Assembly (NCBI GenBank): GCA_023381515.1
Contig: JAMCQI010000049.1
Span: 124,001 to 188,000, forward strand
DNA from: Chloroflexota bacterium
GTDB lineage: Bacteria > Chloroflexota > Anaerolineae > UBA4142
DNA: 64,000 nucleotides
Direction: 5' to 3'
Part shown: positions 41,849 through 49,654 of the stretch, piece after piece
How the letters are laid out: each line of letters begins with the position of its first letter
How positions within the stretch are numbered: the stretch's first letter is position 1
The notes under the pieces: generated by a model
What the model was told of the DNA's origin: nothing
What the model saw: the letters and a program-made list of their open reading frames with translations, nothing else
The model's database searches: none
Program-made: the position numbers and the translations under genes

Positions 41849-42447
41849 GGGGCACCTTCGGTCACGTAGCCCGCGACAAGGTCCGTGAGAATCCTGATCG
41901 TCTCCGCGTAGGCGTCGCCAAAGTCCTGGCGATGGAGACTGACCAGGAACAAGCTGAGAATGAGGTACATCGCAACGCGCGGAGGGACCTTGAGAGGGAT
42001 GCCTTCGCGCTTGACCTTTTTGATCAGGCTGTCAAAGAATTGGTTATCCCGATTCACGTGCGCCTGGAGACGCTCGGCAGGCAGTTTGCGGACGAGGTAA
42101 TCAAAATCGGATTGGCTAAAGGACTTGAGGAGGGGATAGGCGTCGTATGTGAGAAGAAAGCTGGTGAGAATCCGACGGACGCTCTCGCGGGCATTCTCTT
42201 GGGGCTTGAGAGTATGGGCAAAGACACTCCCGCGCAGTTCGGACTCCATCTGCTCCATGATTTCGAGGAACAGATCCTCTTTGGAATCGTAAAAGAGATA
42301 GAAAGCGCCTTTGGAAATACCGACCGCCTGGGTGATTTCGTCCACGCTGGTCTTGCGCAGACCATGCTGCTCGAAAAGGCGTTTGCTCTTTTCGCGCATC
42401 TGCCGGCGAATGACCTCTTTTTCCTTGTCCGAAAACGCTTTAGGCAT
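41845..42447 (-). CDS. TetR family transcriptional regulator
   Basis: A 200-aa regulator. The N-terminal helix-turn-helix is visible at about residues 28-55 (TSVDEITQAVGISKGAFYLF); the C-terminal ligand domain is helical. ATG at 42447. It is the first gene of the operon with the ABC exporter, so it most likely represses its own operon and is relieved by an exported compound. A palindrome-like site lies between promoter and start (42460-42481). Confidence 0.9.
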   Translation of the reverse strand: MPKAFSDKEKEVIRRQMREKSKRLFEQHGLRKTSVDEITQAVGISKGAFYLFYDSKEDLFLEIMEQMESELRGSVFAHTLKPQENARESVRRILTSFLLTYDAYPLLKSFSQSDFDYLVRKLPAERLQAHVNRDNQFFDSLIKKVKREGIPLKVPPRVAMYLILSLFLVSLHRQDFGDAYAETIRILTDLVAGYVTEGAP

Positions 42448-42459
42448 GGGTCTCTCTGT

Positions 42460-42516
42460 GACTATATATACTGAATTAGTCGCAAGTAGTATAAGGCGAG
42501 GCAAGGGAATTGTCAA
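42460..42516 (-). promoter_or_regulatory. promoter and probable TetR operator
   Basis: On the minus strand TTGACA (42516-42511) and TATACT (42493-42488) are 17 bp apart. Just downstream, 42460-42481 reads GACTA ... TAGTC with an AT-rich centre, an imperfect inverted repeat placed where a TetR dimer would block transcription start. The site is a prediction from position and symmetry. Confidence 0.6.
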
Positions 42517-42938
42517 GGGGCGGAGCAGAAGGCAGAAGGCAGAAGGCACTAGGCACCCCGCAAAGGACGCCCTGCTGGAGGTCGCGGGGTCTTCGCCTCG
42601 CTCCGAGAAGGCGGAAGACAGTTGGAGAGTTGGATAGATGAGTAGTTGTATGATTCGATAGTCGAGCGGCGTGGGTTATGATGGCGCACGGCGAGTGGGA
42701 ACCGTGTTATAATGAGGTGGTCGATAGACCCAGTCCCCTCGGTTCGCGGGTGGCTCTTGGTGGCCACGAGCAGGAGAGATTCCTGAATGCGGTGCCATCG
42801 AAACGCGTGTGGGACGCGCCGACTCTATGGCGCTCGCTTCATAATTAAAGACCGAGCACCTCTCGTCAGACGCAGCCTGGGTGGTTAGGGGCAGGCGCGA
42901 TTGGTGGCGGGTGCTTTTGTTTTCCGGGGAGGGGCGAA
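42517..42938. other. intergenic stretch with micro-repeats
   Basis: Contains AGAAGGCAGAAGGC tandem copies (42528-42547), then GTTGGAGAGTTGGATAG-like text (42610-42640) that also occurs at 40104-40135 on the other side of the tetR-ABC operon. A TATAAT at 42708-42713 has no clear -35. A weakly structured leader precedes the next gene; no known riboswitch recognised. Confidence 0.45.
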
Positions 42939-43676
42939 GTGAAGACTCTAGATTACGAAAGCCTGAGGCGTCTCGTTTTCGGCGCCGGATTGGGCCTAGC
43001 CACGTTCTTCATGTCCGGAACGGCGCTCTTGTCTTTCGCCAAGCTCATCAATCTCGATTTCCGGTTTAGCTGGTGGTTGCTTCTGCCTGTGGCGCTGCTC
43101 GCGGGGCTGGTCGCGGGTGCCACAAGCAGGCAGTGGGGGTTTGCCGTCGGCGCGGTGGCCGCGAGTTGGTGGCTGATAACGCTTGTCGTGACGGGCCTGG
43201 CGGTCGGGATCGCGGGCGGTTCGCCCCCCAGGCTGGACCTCGGTTTGGCCAGCCTCCTTCTTCATCCGATCCTTGGAGGGGTGGGCGGAGGGATCGGAGC
43301 ACGCGCGCTGCCGCCGATTACCTTGCCCCCTATGCCCCAGAGCAGAGCGCGAACAAACGCAATCCTTTTCGTCCTGACCTTTGCCAGCGTCATTGCGGTG
43401 CTGTACACGAAGGCGATTCCGCCCCTTCTCTTTGCGGCGCTGCTCATTGCGCTTGGTTGGGGCTATGGCGCCTACATTTGGCTCAAGGCTAAAAATGCTT
43501 CCGAACGCTGGCGGGCCGTGTTCTTTATCGGGATGGGCGCCTTGCTCGCGCTATCGACCTGGCAAACCCCGGAGCCTCCACCTCTGAATCCAGCCGCTGC
43601 CCTCGGGTTGCTCATCGGCGGGGCGTTAGGAGCACTCTTGATGTGGCGGCTCTACGCGCGCGGAGGCGCTACATAA
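42939..43676 (+). CDS. polytopic membrane protein of unknown function
   Basis: A 245-aa protein with about seven hydrophobic helices and short loops; a Gly-rich helix pair (GVGGGIGARALPP) separates the halves. No transporter or enzyme motif was recognised. The GTG at 42939 is preceded by GGGGAGGGG. It lies 72 bp before the YidC-like gene on the same strand and may share its transcript. Confidence 0.7.
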   Translation: MKTLDYESLRRLVFGAGLGLATFFMSGTALLSFAKLINLDFRFSWWLLLPVALLAGLVAGATSRQWGFAVGAVAASWWLITLVVTGLAVGIAGGSPPRLDLGLASLLLHPILGGVGGGIGARALPPITLPPMPQSRARTNAILFVLTFASVIAVLYTKAIPPLLFAALLIALGWGYGAYIWLKAKNASERWRAVFFIGMGALLALSTWQTPEPPPLNPAAALGLLIGGALGALLMWRLYARGGAT

Positions 43677-43748
43677 GACCGACGCGTCCCTTCTACCCGG
43701 TGCTCGCCAAGCTAGCTCATCGAGGTTAGCGAAGAACGGAGCGTTGCG

Positions 43749-44390
43749 ATGTTCATTTGGTCAAATGTGATACAAGCCCTTGTCATGCTGCTCGTCACCT
43801 TGGCGCAAGTCTATGGCGGCAATTTGGGACTGGCCATCATTACGCTGTCGCTCGTGGCGCGCCTTGCGCTGTTACCCGTCACGCTGCGCCTTGCGCGACG
43901 CGCGCAGAGACGCCAGGAGCAATTGAAGGCGCTTCAGCCACAGATTGACCAGTTGCGGCGGCGCTATCGCTCCAACCCCGAACGTCTTGCCCAAGAACTC
44001 ACCCAGTTGTACCGGCGTCACGGTTACAGCCTTTTTGACCCGGCGAGCGTCCTGGGCAGCCTCGTCCAACTGCCCATCTTTGTCGGTCTGTGCTCGGCGA
44101 TCCGCGAAGGCGTCGGAATCGGGGGCCGGTTCTTGTGGATCGCCAATTTGGCACAGCCTGATCTGCTCATGACGGCCATGGTCGCCGTTCTCACCTACGC
44201 GGTGAGCATCATCAGTCCCGGACTGCCCCAGAGCACGCACTATCTCTTTGCCGTTCTCCCCGCCTTGATCACCGCGCTCTTTTTGTGGCAACTGGCTGCC
44301 GGTCTCGGTTTGTACTGGGCCACATCGAGCACCGTTAACCTGTTGCAATCAATGATGTTGCGTCGCAAGGCAGCGGAACCCGGCCGGTAG
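43749..44390 (+). CDS. yidC: YidC/Oxa1 family membrane insertase, short form
   Basis: A 213-aa protein with the Oxa1 core. A first helix is followed by SLVARLALLPVTLRLARRAQRR, where the Arg in the conserved membrane groove is visible, then a basic coiled-coil hairpin (LKALQPQIDQLRRRYRSNPERL), then three more helices including VLGSLVQLPIFVGL and the final YWATSSTVNLLQSMML. It is shorter than usual (about 250-300 aa in Gram-positives), has no lipoprotein signal and no large periplasmic domain. An rpmH-rnpA neighbourhood is not present, so it is probably an accessory copy. Confidence 0.87.
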   Translation: MFIWSNVIQALVMLLVTLAQVYGGNLGLAIITLSLVARLALLPVTLRLARRAQRRQEQLKALQPQIDQLRRRYRSNPERLAQELTQLYRRHGYSLFDPASVLGSLVQLPIFVGLCSAIREGVGIGGRFLWIANLAQPDLLMTAMVAVLTYAVSIISPGLPQSTHYLFAVLPALITALFLWQLAAGLGLYWATSSTVNLLQSMMLRRKAAEPGR

Positions 44391-44396
44391 GAAAAA

Positions 44397-44686
44397 TCAT
44401 CCCCTGCACCCCCCTCGAATCTCGTGGAGCTGTTTCAGCAGTTGCGCCGCAGACGTGACGCCGCTATTCGCATGCCGCGGCTGCGCGTTCTCGTCGAGGA
44501 TCGGTGTCGTCGGAACGCTCAACACTCCCCACTGGTTCGCCAGGTCGGTCCGCCGCGCGGCGTCGATCTTGATGACCTGGAGGCAGCCCCATATTGCGCG
44601 CGCACTTTTTCAATAGCGCGTTTCTTCGTCAATTGACGCTCCGCAGCACAGGGATTATAATGCGCGACGAGGCTGATCGCGCTCAT
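44397..44686 (-). pseudogene. thioredoxin-like gene broken by a frameshift
   Basis: Reading the minus strand from ATG 44686, the frame gives a Cys-Ala-Ala-Glu motif (only the first Cys of CxxC) and QLTKKRAIEKVRA. The frame is then lost in a GC run near 44596-44604. In the next frame the rest is clear: VIKIDAARRTDLANQWGVL, then SVPTTPILDENAQPRHANSG with the cis-Pro, ending at 44397. A 2-nt slip in the GC run would restore about 96 codons. The active-site Cys pair is lost as well, so this is decayed. The methyltransferase promoter now sits inside its 5' end. Confidence 0.7.
44633..44661 (+). promoter_or_regulatory. promoter of the restriction-modification genes
   Basis: TTGACG (44633-44638) and TATAAT (44656-44661), 17-bp spacer, about 64 bp upstream of the methyltransferase GTG start at 44725. 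Confidence 0.7.
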
Positions 44687-44724
44687 CCGCTAACGCAAGC
44701 GCACGGACTGGAAAGAGGACCACA

Positions 44725-46035
44725 GTGCCGAATAGGGCAAGACGTCACAACGGGAATAACAACAAGCTCCTTCCGGAAGACCGGGCCGCCCACGAATGGT
44801 ACCGGTTTGTCTTGTCTTTTCCCCCGCACCTCGTCCGTGACTATATTCAGCGTTTTGGATTGGGGGAAACGCACCGCGTCCTAGATCCGTTCTGTGGCAC
44901 CGGCACCACCCTGGTCGAGTGCAAGAAGCACGGGATTCCGAGTGTGGGAATCGAGGCGAATCCGATGGCTCATTTCGCGAGCCAGGTGAAGGTGGACTGG
45001 AGCCCATCCCCCGACGGATTGAAAAGCCACGCTCACCGAATTGCAAAGCGTGCTTTGGCAGAACTGGAGAAAGAAGGCATAGAGGACACGCCGCTCCTTA
45101 TCGGCCGGCATACCTACAAGGATCTGCGCTCCCTCTCCCCCGAGCAAGAAAAGCTACTGCTCACTCATTCCATCAGCCCTCTTCCGCTTCACAAGGTCTT
45201 GGTATTGCTCGATTGTCTGAAGCAATACCGGGATCCCGAATATGATCCGCACGAACGCCTCGCGCTCGCCAAGGCCCTGGTTTTTTCCATCAGCAATCTG
45301 GTCTTTGGGCCGGAGGTCGGCGTCGGCGCGGCCAAAGCGGATGCTCCGGTTGTTTCCGCCTGGCTGGCCGAGGTCGACACGATGGCGCGCGATCTGATCG
45401 AGCTGCAGGGCCTGAACCCCACTCCATCGACGGTCCACCTGGCCGACGCACGGCAACTGGAACTGCTCCAGCCCGATTCGATCGATGCTGTAATTACTTC
45501 TCCACCTTATCCGAATGAAAAGGATTACACACGGACCACCCGACTGGAATCGGTGCTGCTTGGATTTCTTCAAAGCCGGGATGACTTGAGAGCCGTCAAG
45601 CAGAATCTGGTCCGCTCGAACACACGCAGCGTATACAAAGTAGATAGTGATGACGCGTGGGCAAAGGCGTATCCGGAGATCGAGGGCATCGCGGAGGCGA
45701 TCGAAGCCCGGCGGATTGAGCTTGGCAAGACTTCCGGATTCGAACGGCTCTATCCACGGGTTACCAAGCTCTACTTCGGCGGAATGGCACGCCATTTGGC
45801 CGAACTGCGGAGGGTGTTGCATCCGGGCGCTCACATGGCATACGTGGTAGGGGATCAGGCTTCTTATCTGCGTGTCATGATACGGACGGGTAAAATCCTC
45901 TCCGAGATTGGCCAGTCGCTTGGGTACGAGCTCGTCGGAATTGATCTGTTCCGCACTCGCCTGGCAACCGCGACGGGCGAGCAACTGCGCGAGGAAGTGG
46001 TCGTCTTACGCTGGCCGGGAGAAAAGAGGAGGTAG
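44725..46035 (+). CDS. site-specific DNA methyltransferase
   Basis: A 436-aa DNA modification methylase. Motif I for SAM binding is VLDPFCGTGTTLVE (residues 52-65) and the catalytic motif IV is TSPPYPNEKDY near residue 258. The SPPY form is commonest in N4-cytosine methylases, but N6-adenine cannot be excluded. Order I then IV with about 200 residues in between leaves room for the target-recognition region in the middle. GTG at 44725 is used. The restriction gene follows after 6 bp, so the two form a Type II-like system. Recognition sequence unknown. Confidence 0.9.
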   Translation: MPNRARRHNGNNNKLLPEDRAAHEWYRFVLSFPPHLVRDYIQRFGLGETHRVLDPFCGTGTTLVECKKHGIPSVGIEANPMAHFASQVKVDWSPSPDGLKSHAHRIAKRALAELEKEGIEDTPLLIGRHTYKDLRSLSPEQEKLLLTHSISPLPLHKVLVLLDCLKQYRDPEYDPHERLALAKALVFSISNLVFGPEVGVGAAKADAPVVSAWLAEVDTMARDLIELQGLNPTPSTVHLADARQLELLQPDSIDAVITSPPYPNEKDYTRTTRLESVLLGFLQSRDDLRAVKQNLVRSNTRSVYKVDSDDAWAKAYPEIEGIAEAIEARRIELGKTSGFERLYPRVTKLYFGGMARHLAELRRVLHPGAHMAYVVGDQASYLRVMIRTGKILSEIGQSLGYELVGIDLFRTRLATATGEQLREEVVVLRWPGEKRR

Positions 46036-46041
46036 CGCCGG

Positions 46042-46845
46042 ATGGCAGAAAAGGGGAAGAATCGTTACACCCGGCTCATCGAAGACATCTTCCGCAGGCA
46101 CTATAAGGAAGGCGCTAGCTCGATCGAGTTTGACCGGTCGGAGTTGTCCGAGGCTGCTCGACGACTGAAGATAAAGCTGCCGAAGAATCTCGGAGATGTT
46201 CTGTATACGTTCCGCTACCGAGCGACGCTGCCGAGCAGCATAATCGCGAAGACACCACCGGGGAAGATGTGGATTCTGCGGCCTGCCGGACGCGGGCGCT
46301 ATAGGCTGGAGCTCACAACGGCCGCGAGCATTTCTCCTTCGCCGATGTTGATTGAAACCAAAGTGCCGGACGCCACTCCAGGTGTCATCACCAAATATGC
46401 CCAGAGCGACGAGCAGGCACTGTTGGCCATCATTCGATATAACCGACTGGTCGATATTTTCACCGGGCTCGCATGCTACTCACTACAGAATCACTTGCGC
46501 ACAACAGTACCGGGCCTTGGGCAGGTCGAGACCGATGAGATTTACATTGGCATCGACAAGCGGGGCGTGCATTACGTTATCCCGGTTCAAGCCAAGGGTC
46601 GGTCCGAGAAGATCGGAATTGTTCAGATTGAACAGGACATGGCGCTGTGTGCGGCCAGATTCCCGGACCTGGTCTGCCGTTCCGTTGCCGCTCAATTCAT
46701 GAAGGGGGATCTCATCGCTCTCTTTGAGCTTGCTCGATCGGAGGAGGGCGTCGCCATCTCTTCAGAGAGGCACTACAAGTTGGTTCGTCCCGAGGAGCTA
46801 TCATCAGAGGAATTGCGGGCTTATCAGCAGCGCCCTGTCGAGTAA
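46042..46845 (+). CDS. putative Type II restriction endonuclease
   Basis: A 267-aa protein coupled to the methylase. The core resembles a PD-(D/E)XK nuclease: GQVETDEIYIGIDKRGVHYVI followed by PVQAKGRSEKIG, where the acidic Glu/Asp and the Gln-x-Lys triad are in the expected order and spacing. The N-terminal 110 residues (RRLKIKLPKNLGDVLYTFRY) look like a winged-helix DNA-binding part. No family was recognised by name. ATG at 46042 follows GAGGAGG. A terminator closes the operon. Endonuclease activity is inferred from the motif and the methylase neighbour. Confidence 0.75.
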   Translation: MAEKGKNRYTRLIEDIFRRHYKEGASSIEFDRSELSEAARRLKIKLPKNLGDVLYTFRYRATLPSSIIAKTPPGKMWILRPAGRGRYRLELTTAASISPSPMLIETKVPDATPGVITKYAQSDEQALLAIIRYNRLVDIFTGLACYSLQNHLRTTVPGLGQVETDEIYIGIDKRGVHYVIPVQAKGRSEKIGIVQIEQDMALCAARFPDLVCRSVAAQFMKGDLIALFELARSEEGVAISSERHYKLVRPEELSSEELRAYQQRPVE

Positions 46846-46905
46846 TGGCAACGCGTACCGCGTTTGACGGACGCTCGTACCCCGTCTGTTGTACCGTCGC
46901 TCCTC

Positions 46906-46936
46906 AAGACCACCCCACTCGGGTGGTCTTTTTGTT
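46906..46936 (+). terminator. terminator of the restriction-modification operon
   Basis: AAGACCACCC pairs perfectly with GGGTGGTCTT (46906-46915 with 46921-46930) around CACTC, followed by TTTGTT. It lies 60 nt after the endonuclease stop. Confidence 0.9.
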
Positions 46937-47062
46937 ACTCGCAAACCACTCTTTTTTGCGATGCGGAAGAGTGCGAGTTGTGGTAATGAGTATTCGCATA
47001 TTGGACGTGCGACAGGAATGAGGGGAGGTTACAATGAGAACGAGTATTGAAACGAGCGGTCG

Positions 47063-47203
47063 ATGGCATCGGTGGTCACCGGGTCGCTGGCGCTCGCGTA
47101 CGTGAGCTACTGGAAAAAGAATGTCTATCTTGCGATGATTTTGCACGGAGGCATGAATTTCGCCTTTATGCTGCTGCCCTTTATGGCGCTGCTGGCCAAG
47201 TGA
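47063..47203 (+). pseudogene. C-terminal fragment of a CPBP intramembrane protease
   Basis: A 46-codon remnant (ATG 47063 to TGA 47203) encodes YVSYWKKNVYLAMILHGGMN followed by a hydrophobic helix, the last motif (His and Asn) of CPBP/Abi-type metalloproteases. The upstream two-thirds of the gene with the EExxxR motif is missing, so this is a truncated relic. Confidence 0.6.
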
Positions 47204-47230
47204 GGGATGCAGTTTGGTAGGCAAATGAAA

Positions 47231-47269
47231 GAGTACGCGCGTACTCGTAAAAGAGAGTACGCGCGTACC
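47231..47269. repeat. tandem pair of 14-bp palindromes
   Basis: AGTACGCGCGTACT occurs at 47232-47245 and, with one terminal change, at 47256-47269; centres are 24 bp apart. They sit about 25 bp upstream of a weak -10 (TACAAT, 47294-47299) ahead of the sigma-factor relic, so they could be an operator pair of a lost regulator. Confidence 0.6.
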
Positions 47270-47360
47270 TATTTGTTCCCCACGGATTCGTGGTACAATC
47301 TAAAATACCTCTTTCCGCTTTTTGCATCCACCCGCGTCTAATTTAGCAGATGAATACCAG

Positions 47361-47576
47361 ATGAATGCCTACACCGACATCACACAGGTACCGACAGGCT
47401 GTCAGGACGGGGATTCGGCGGCCCTCGAAGCATTGATCCGCAGCTTTAGGCCGCAGGTCTACCGCCTGGCGCTCTCCATTTTGCCCGATCCGGACGTTGC
47501 TCGCTCGGCGAGCCTCATGGGGAACTCTTATTTGGTCCAGCGAAGAGGCCACTGGCTCGTCTGGGCCGCGGAGTGA
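47361..47576 (+). pseudogene. ECF sigma factor remnant fused to a foreign tail
   Basis: From ATG 47361 the frame encodes the start of an ECF sigma factor (GDSAALEALIRSFRPQVYRL then ALSILPDPDVARSA), and after about 52 residues switches to GNSYLVQRRGHWLVWAAE, which looks like the end of another protein. Regions 2.2-4 are absent. The simplest explanation is an in-frame deletion joining the sigma gene to the 3' end of a neighbour. Confidence 0.6.
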
Positions 47577-47599
47577 ATCGAGGTTTGGGAACCGTTCCT

Positions 47600-47668
47600 C
47601 TATTTTAGCAGCCCCATCTGCACCAACGTTTCCTGTAATTGCTCCGGGGACCGGAAATGAATAATCGC
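47600..47668 (-). pseudogene. duplicated 3' tail of the HAD hydrolase gene
   Basis: The minus strand encodes AIIHFRSPEQLQETLVQMGL, almost the same as the C-terminus of the HAD protein at 48526 (ATIHYRSPEQLEETLVQMGL), with several silent and coding differences. Only about 23 codons plus stop remain. A diverged partial duplication about 0.9 kb from the intact gene. Confidence 0.7.
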
Positions 47669-47711
47669 GTGCTTAACGGGTTTGCAACAACCTGGTAATT
47701 GGGGTTGGAGA

Positions 47712-47751
47712 AACGGACCCGAAGGGTTTGCAGAAACCCTTCGGGTCCGTT
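47712..47751. terminator. 18-bp hairpin downstream of the toxin-antitoxin genes
   Basis: Perfect arms (47712-47729 and 47734-47751) with loop GCAG, 7 nt after the antitoxin stop on the minus strand. No T-run on that side. Confidence 0.65.
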
Positions 47752-47758
47752 GAAGGCG

Positions 47759-48040
47759 TTACGCTGCCTTTTTTCGCGCACGGCGCTTTTTCACCTGCGC
47801 CCAGAACTCTTTATGAGGAATACCGCCCGTTTCTCTGACGCTTTTGTATCCCTCTTCAATTATCGCACGCAATCGCGGGTTGTGCGTTAGGATCAGATCG
47901 TCCAGATCCGCGTCCTCTTGCACAGACACGAGCATCGCGACCGGTTTGCCGTTTCTGGTGACGACAATCGGCGACTCCTGGCACGCGTTAATGTATTCAC
48001 TGAGATGATCTTTGACTTGGGCGAGTGGAGCAATTTTCAC
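47759..48040 (-). CDS. Phd/YefM-type antitoxin
   Basis: A 93-aa antitoxin. The N-terminal MKIAPLAQVKDHLSEYINAC followed by PIVVTRNGKPVAML is the Phd/YefM DNA-binding fold; the basic C-terminal half should bind the toxin. It follows the toxin gene with a 4-bp overlap, the reverse of the usual antitoxin-first order. It probably binds the palindrome at the promoter (48361-48376). Confidence 0.85.
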   Translation of the reverse strand: MKIAPLAQVKDHLSEYINACQESPIVVTRNGKPVAMLVSVQEDADLDDLILTHNPRLRAIIEEGYKSVRETGGIPHKEFWAQVKKRRARKKAA

Positions 48041-48360
48041 AGATCAAGTACCTCCTTTCCAACGAACAACCGATTACCGATTTTGCTGCCGATGGCAACC
48101 ACGATAACCGCACGCGCCGCTTTATCTACCGCGTAGAGAATGCGAAAACGGTTTTCCGGCCCGCAACGGAGCTCCCACGCCGCGCCGAAGCTGGTAGGTT
48201 GGCGCAAGGGCTTGCGGTTACGTGTGCGCGTCAGCGGCTCGTACTGCAGTTGCCCCTTAATGGCGTTCTCAATCCGCGAGTAGAATTTCTTGTCGATCGC
48301 AGTCAGGTGCTCGCGCGTTTGGCGGGCATACGTGATGGTGAACGGCGGTGTGCGCGGCAT
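48037..48360 (-). CDS. RelE/ParE superfamily toxin
   Basis: A 107-aa protein with the RelE-like fold: YARQTREHLTAIDKKFYSRI helix, then a basic loop, and the C-terminal WELRCGPENRFRILYAVD strand pair with the catalytic-type Arg. Family members cut ribosome-bound mRNA or poison gyrase. The ATG at 48360 lies 7 nt after the -10 box; an alternative GTG-like start at 48378 is in the promoter. Toxin gene comes first in the operon. Confidence 0.85.
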   Translation of the reverse strand: MPRTPPFTITYARQTREHLTAIDKKFYSRIENAIKGQLQYEPLTRTRNRKPLRQPTSFGAAWELRCGPENRFRILYAVDKAARAVIVVAIGSKIGNRLFVGKEVLDL

Positions 48361-48395
48361 GGCTAGAATTATAGCCAATCCGGGGCGAGTGTCAA
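48361..48395 (-). promoter_or_regulatory. promoter and operator of the toxin-antitoxin operon, leaderless
   Basis: TTGACA (48395-48390) and TATAAT (48373-48368), 16-bp spacer. The -10 ends 7 nt before the ATG, so the transcript is predicted to be leaderless. A palindrome GGCTA-N6-TAGCC (48361-48376) covers the -10 and start point. Confidence 0.7.
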
Positions 48396-48525
48396 CGATG
48401 ACGACTGGAAACTCAGAGTTGCCGGATGCGTGGCGCCGAGTTTCGTGATCAAATCCGGATGTGAATACGCGGGCCGCAGATGACGGGAGCGGAGAAAGGG
48501 TGAAGGCATCCCAGCGGCAAATCTC

Positions 48526-49137
48526 CTAAGACAGCAGCCCCATCTGCACCAACGTTTCCTCCAATTGCTCGGGCGACCGATAGTGAATGGTCGCGAAGCT
48601 GAGCTGCTGGGCCGTTGCGATATTTGCCGCGGAATCGTCGACGAATAAGCATTCGCCCGCCGTCCGGCCGATCCTGGCGAGTAGCACTTGGAAGATGCGG
48701 GGGTCGGGCTTGGCGAGCTTGACCTCGCCCGAAATCACAATGTCATCGAACCATTCCAGAAACGGATACTGGCGGCGGACCGACTGGAACTTGTCTCCAT
48801 TCCAATTGCTGAGCCCGTAGAGCGGATAGCCGGCTTGCTTGAGGCGACGGAGAATATCAACCGTGGGCTGGATTGGACCGAGGATGGACTCGTCGTACCG
48901 GAGATCGTAGGCTTGAATCAGGTCGCGGTATTGGGGAAACTTGGCCGATAGCTCTGCAACGGCTTCCGGAAACGGGCGCCCCTTGTCCTGCTCGTGATTC
49001 CATTCGGCAAAGCCGATCTCGCGCATAAAATCCTCTACCGCTTGCTCGTCGTCAAGGAGCTTGCGGTACAAATGACGCGGGTTCCAATCGATCAAGACGC
49101 CGCCGAAATCGAAAATGATGGCCAGGTTTGTGTTCAT
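48526..49137 (-). CDS. HAD family hydrolase (YihX-like)
   Basis: A 203-aa haloacid-dehalogenase-type phosphatase. Motif I is DFGGVLID (nucleophile Asp), motif II GLSN, motif III KLAKPD and motif IV FVDDS. The cap is a short helical insert after motif I, as in YihX-type sugar-phosphate phosphatases. Monocistronic. A partial duplicate of its end lies at 47600. Confidence 0.9.
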   Translation of the reverse strand: MNTNLAIIFDFGGVLIDWNPRHLYRKLLDDEQAVEDFMREIGFAEWNHEQDKGRPFPEAVAELSAKFPQYRDLIQAYDLRYDESILGPIQPTVDILRRLKQAGYPLYGLSNWNGDKFQSVRRQYPFLEWFDDIVISGEVKLAKPDPRIFQVLLARIGRTAGECLFVDDSAANIATAQQLSFATIHYRSPEQLEETLVQMGLLS

Positions 49138-49154
49138 GGGTTCGTTCGAGAGCT

Positions 49155-49183
49155 AGTATAACGCTATTGCTTTATGGTACCAA
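49155..49183 (-). promoter_or_regulatory. promoter of the HAD gene
   Basis: TTGGTA (49183-49178) and TATACT (49160-49155) with a 17-bp spacer; the ATG at 49137 is 18 nt from the -10. Confidence 0.5.
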
Positions 49184-49654
49184 AGCGGCAACAAGCGAGG
49201 GCCGTTTTTCTCATTTGGCTGTATCCACTTTTATGATATACTGAAATAGCAGATCGTCGTTGCATGGGCAATCGGTGGCTGTCTATCCTGAGAAGAGTGT
49301 CGCTCTTCAGACGTGTGACAGCCGCAGTTCATTTCGTCACTGACCCGATCGCGACACGGCCCGTGAGAAATATTCTCTCCCCTCTGCATACAACTGAAAT
49401 TCTCCTCGCTCTGCTCACGACCTTGGACCCCGGGTCCGTTCTCCGGTCACGAAATGCGGTTGGGCAGAATTACTGCCCCGCGGGCGCACGCGCCGAGTTG
49501 AACACTGCCTCCTTTCAGCCAATTCTCCTCCCTCGGGCCATCACCCTTTGCCCTATAGCTGCCAGGTTGGGCGTGTCCTTCGCGGGCCAATCCCGCCCGT
49601 CATCCATATTCTTCCTCACCGCTCGTTCTCCGACTCTGAAGGGAGAAGCAATCC
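49184..49654. other. intergenic stretch with a plus-strand promoter
   Basis: TTGGCT (49215-49220) and TATACT (49237-49242), 16-bp spacer, point toward the lipoprotein gene 410 bp downstream. An open frame from 49264 has no recognisable protein character or ribosome-binding site. Nothing else was recognised. Confidence 0.4.

Noticed and set aside
47231..47269. Tandem palindromes as a CRISPR array
   Set aside because: Only two short palindromes with a 10-nt gap, no spacers and no cas genes in the window.
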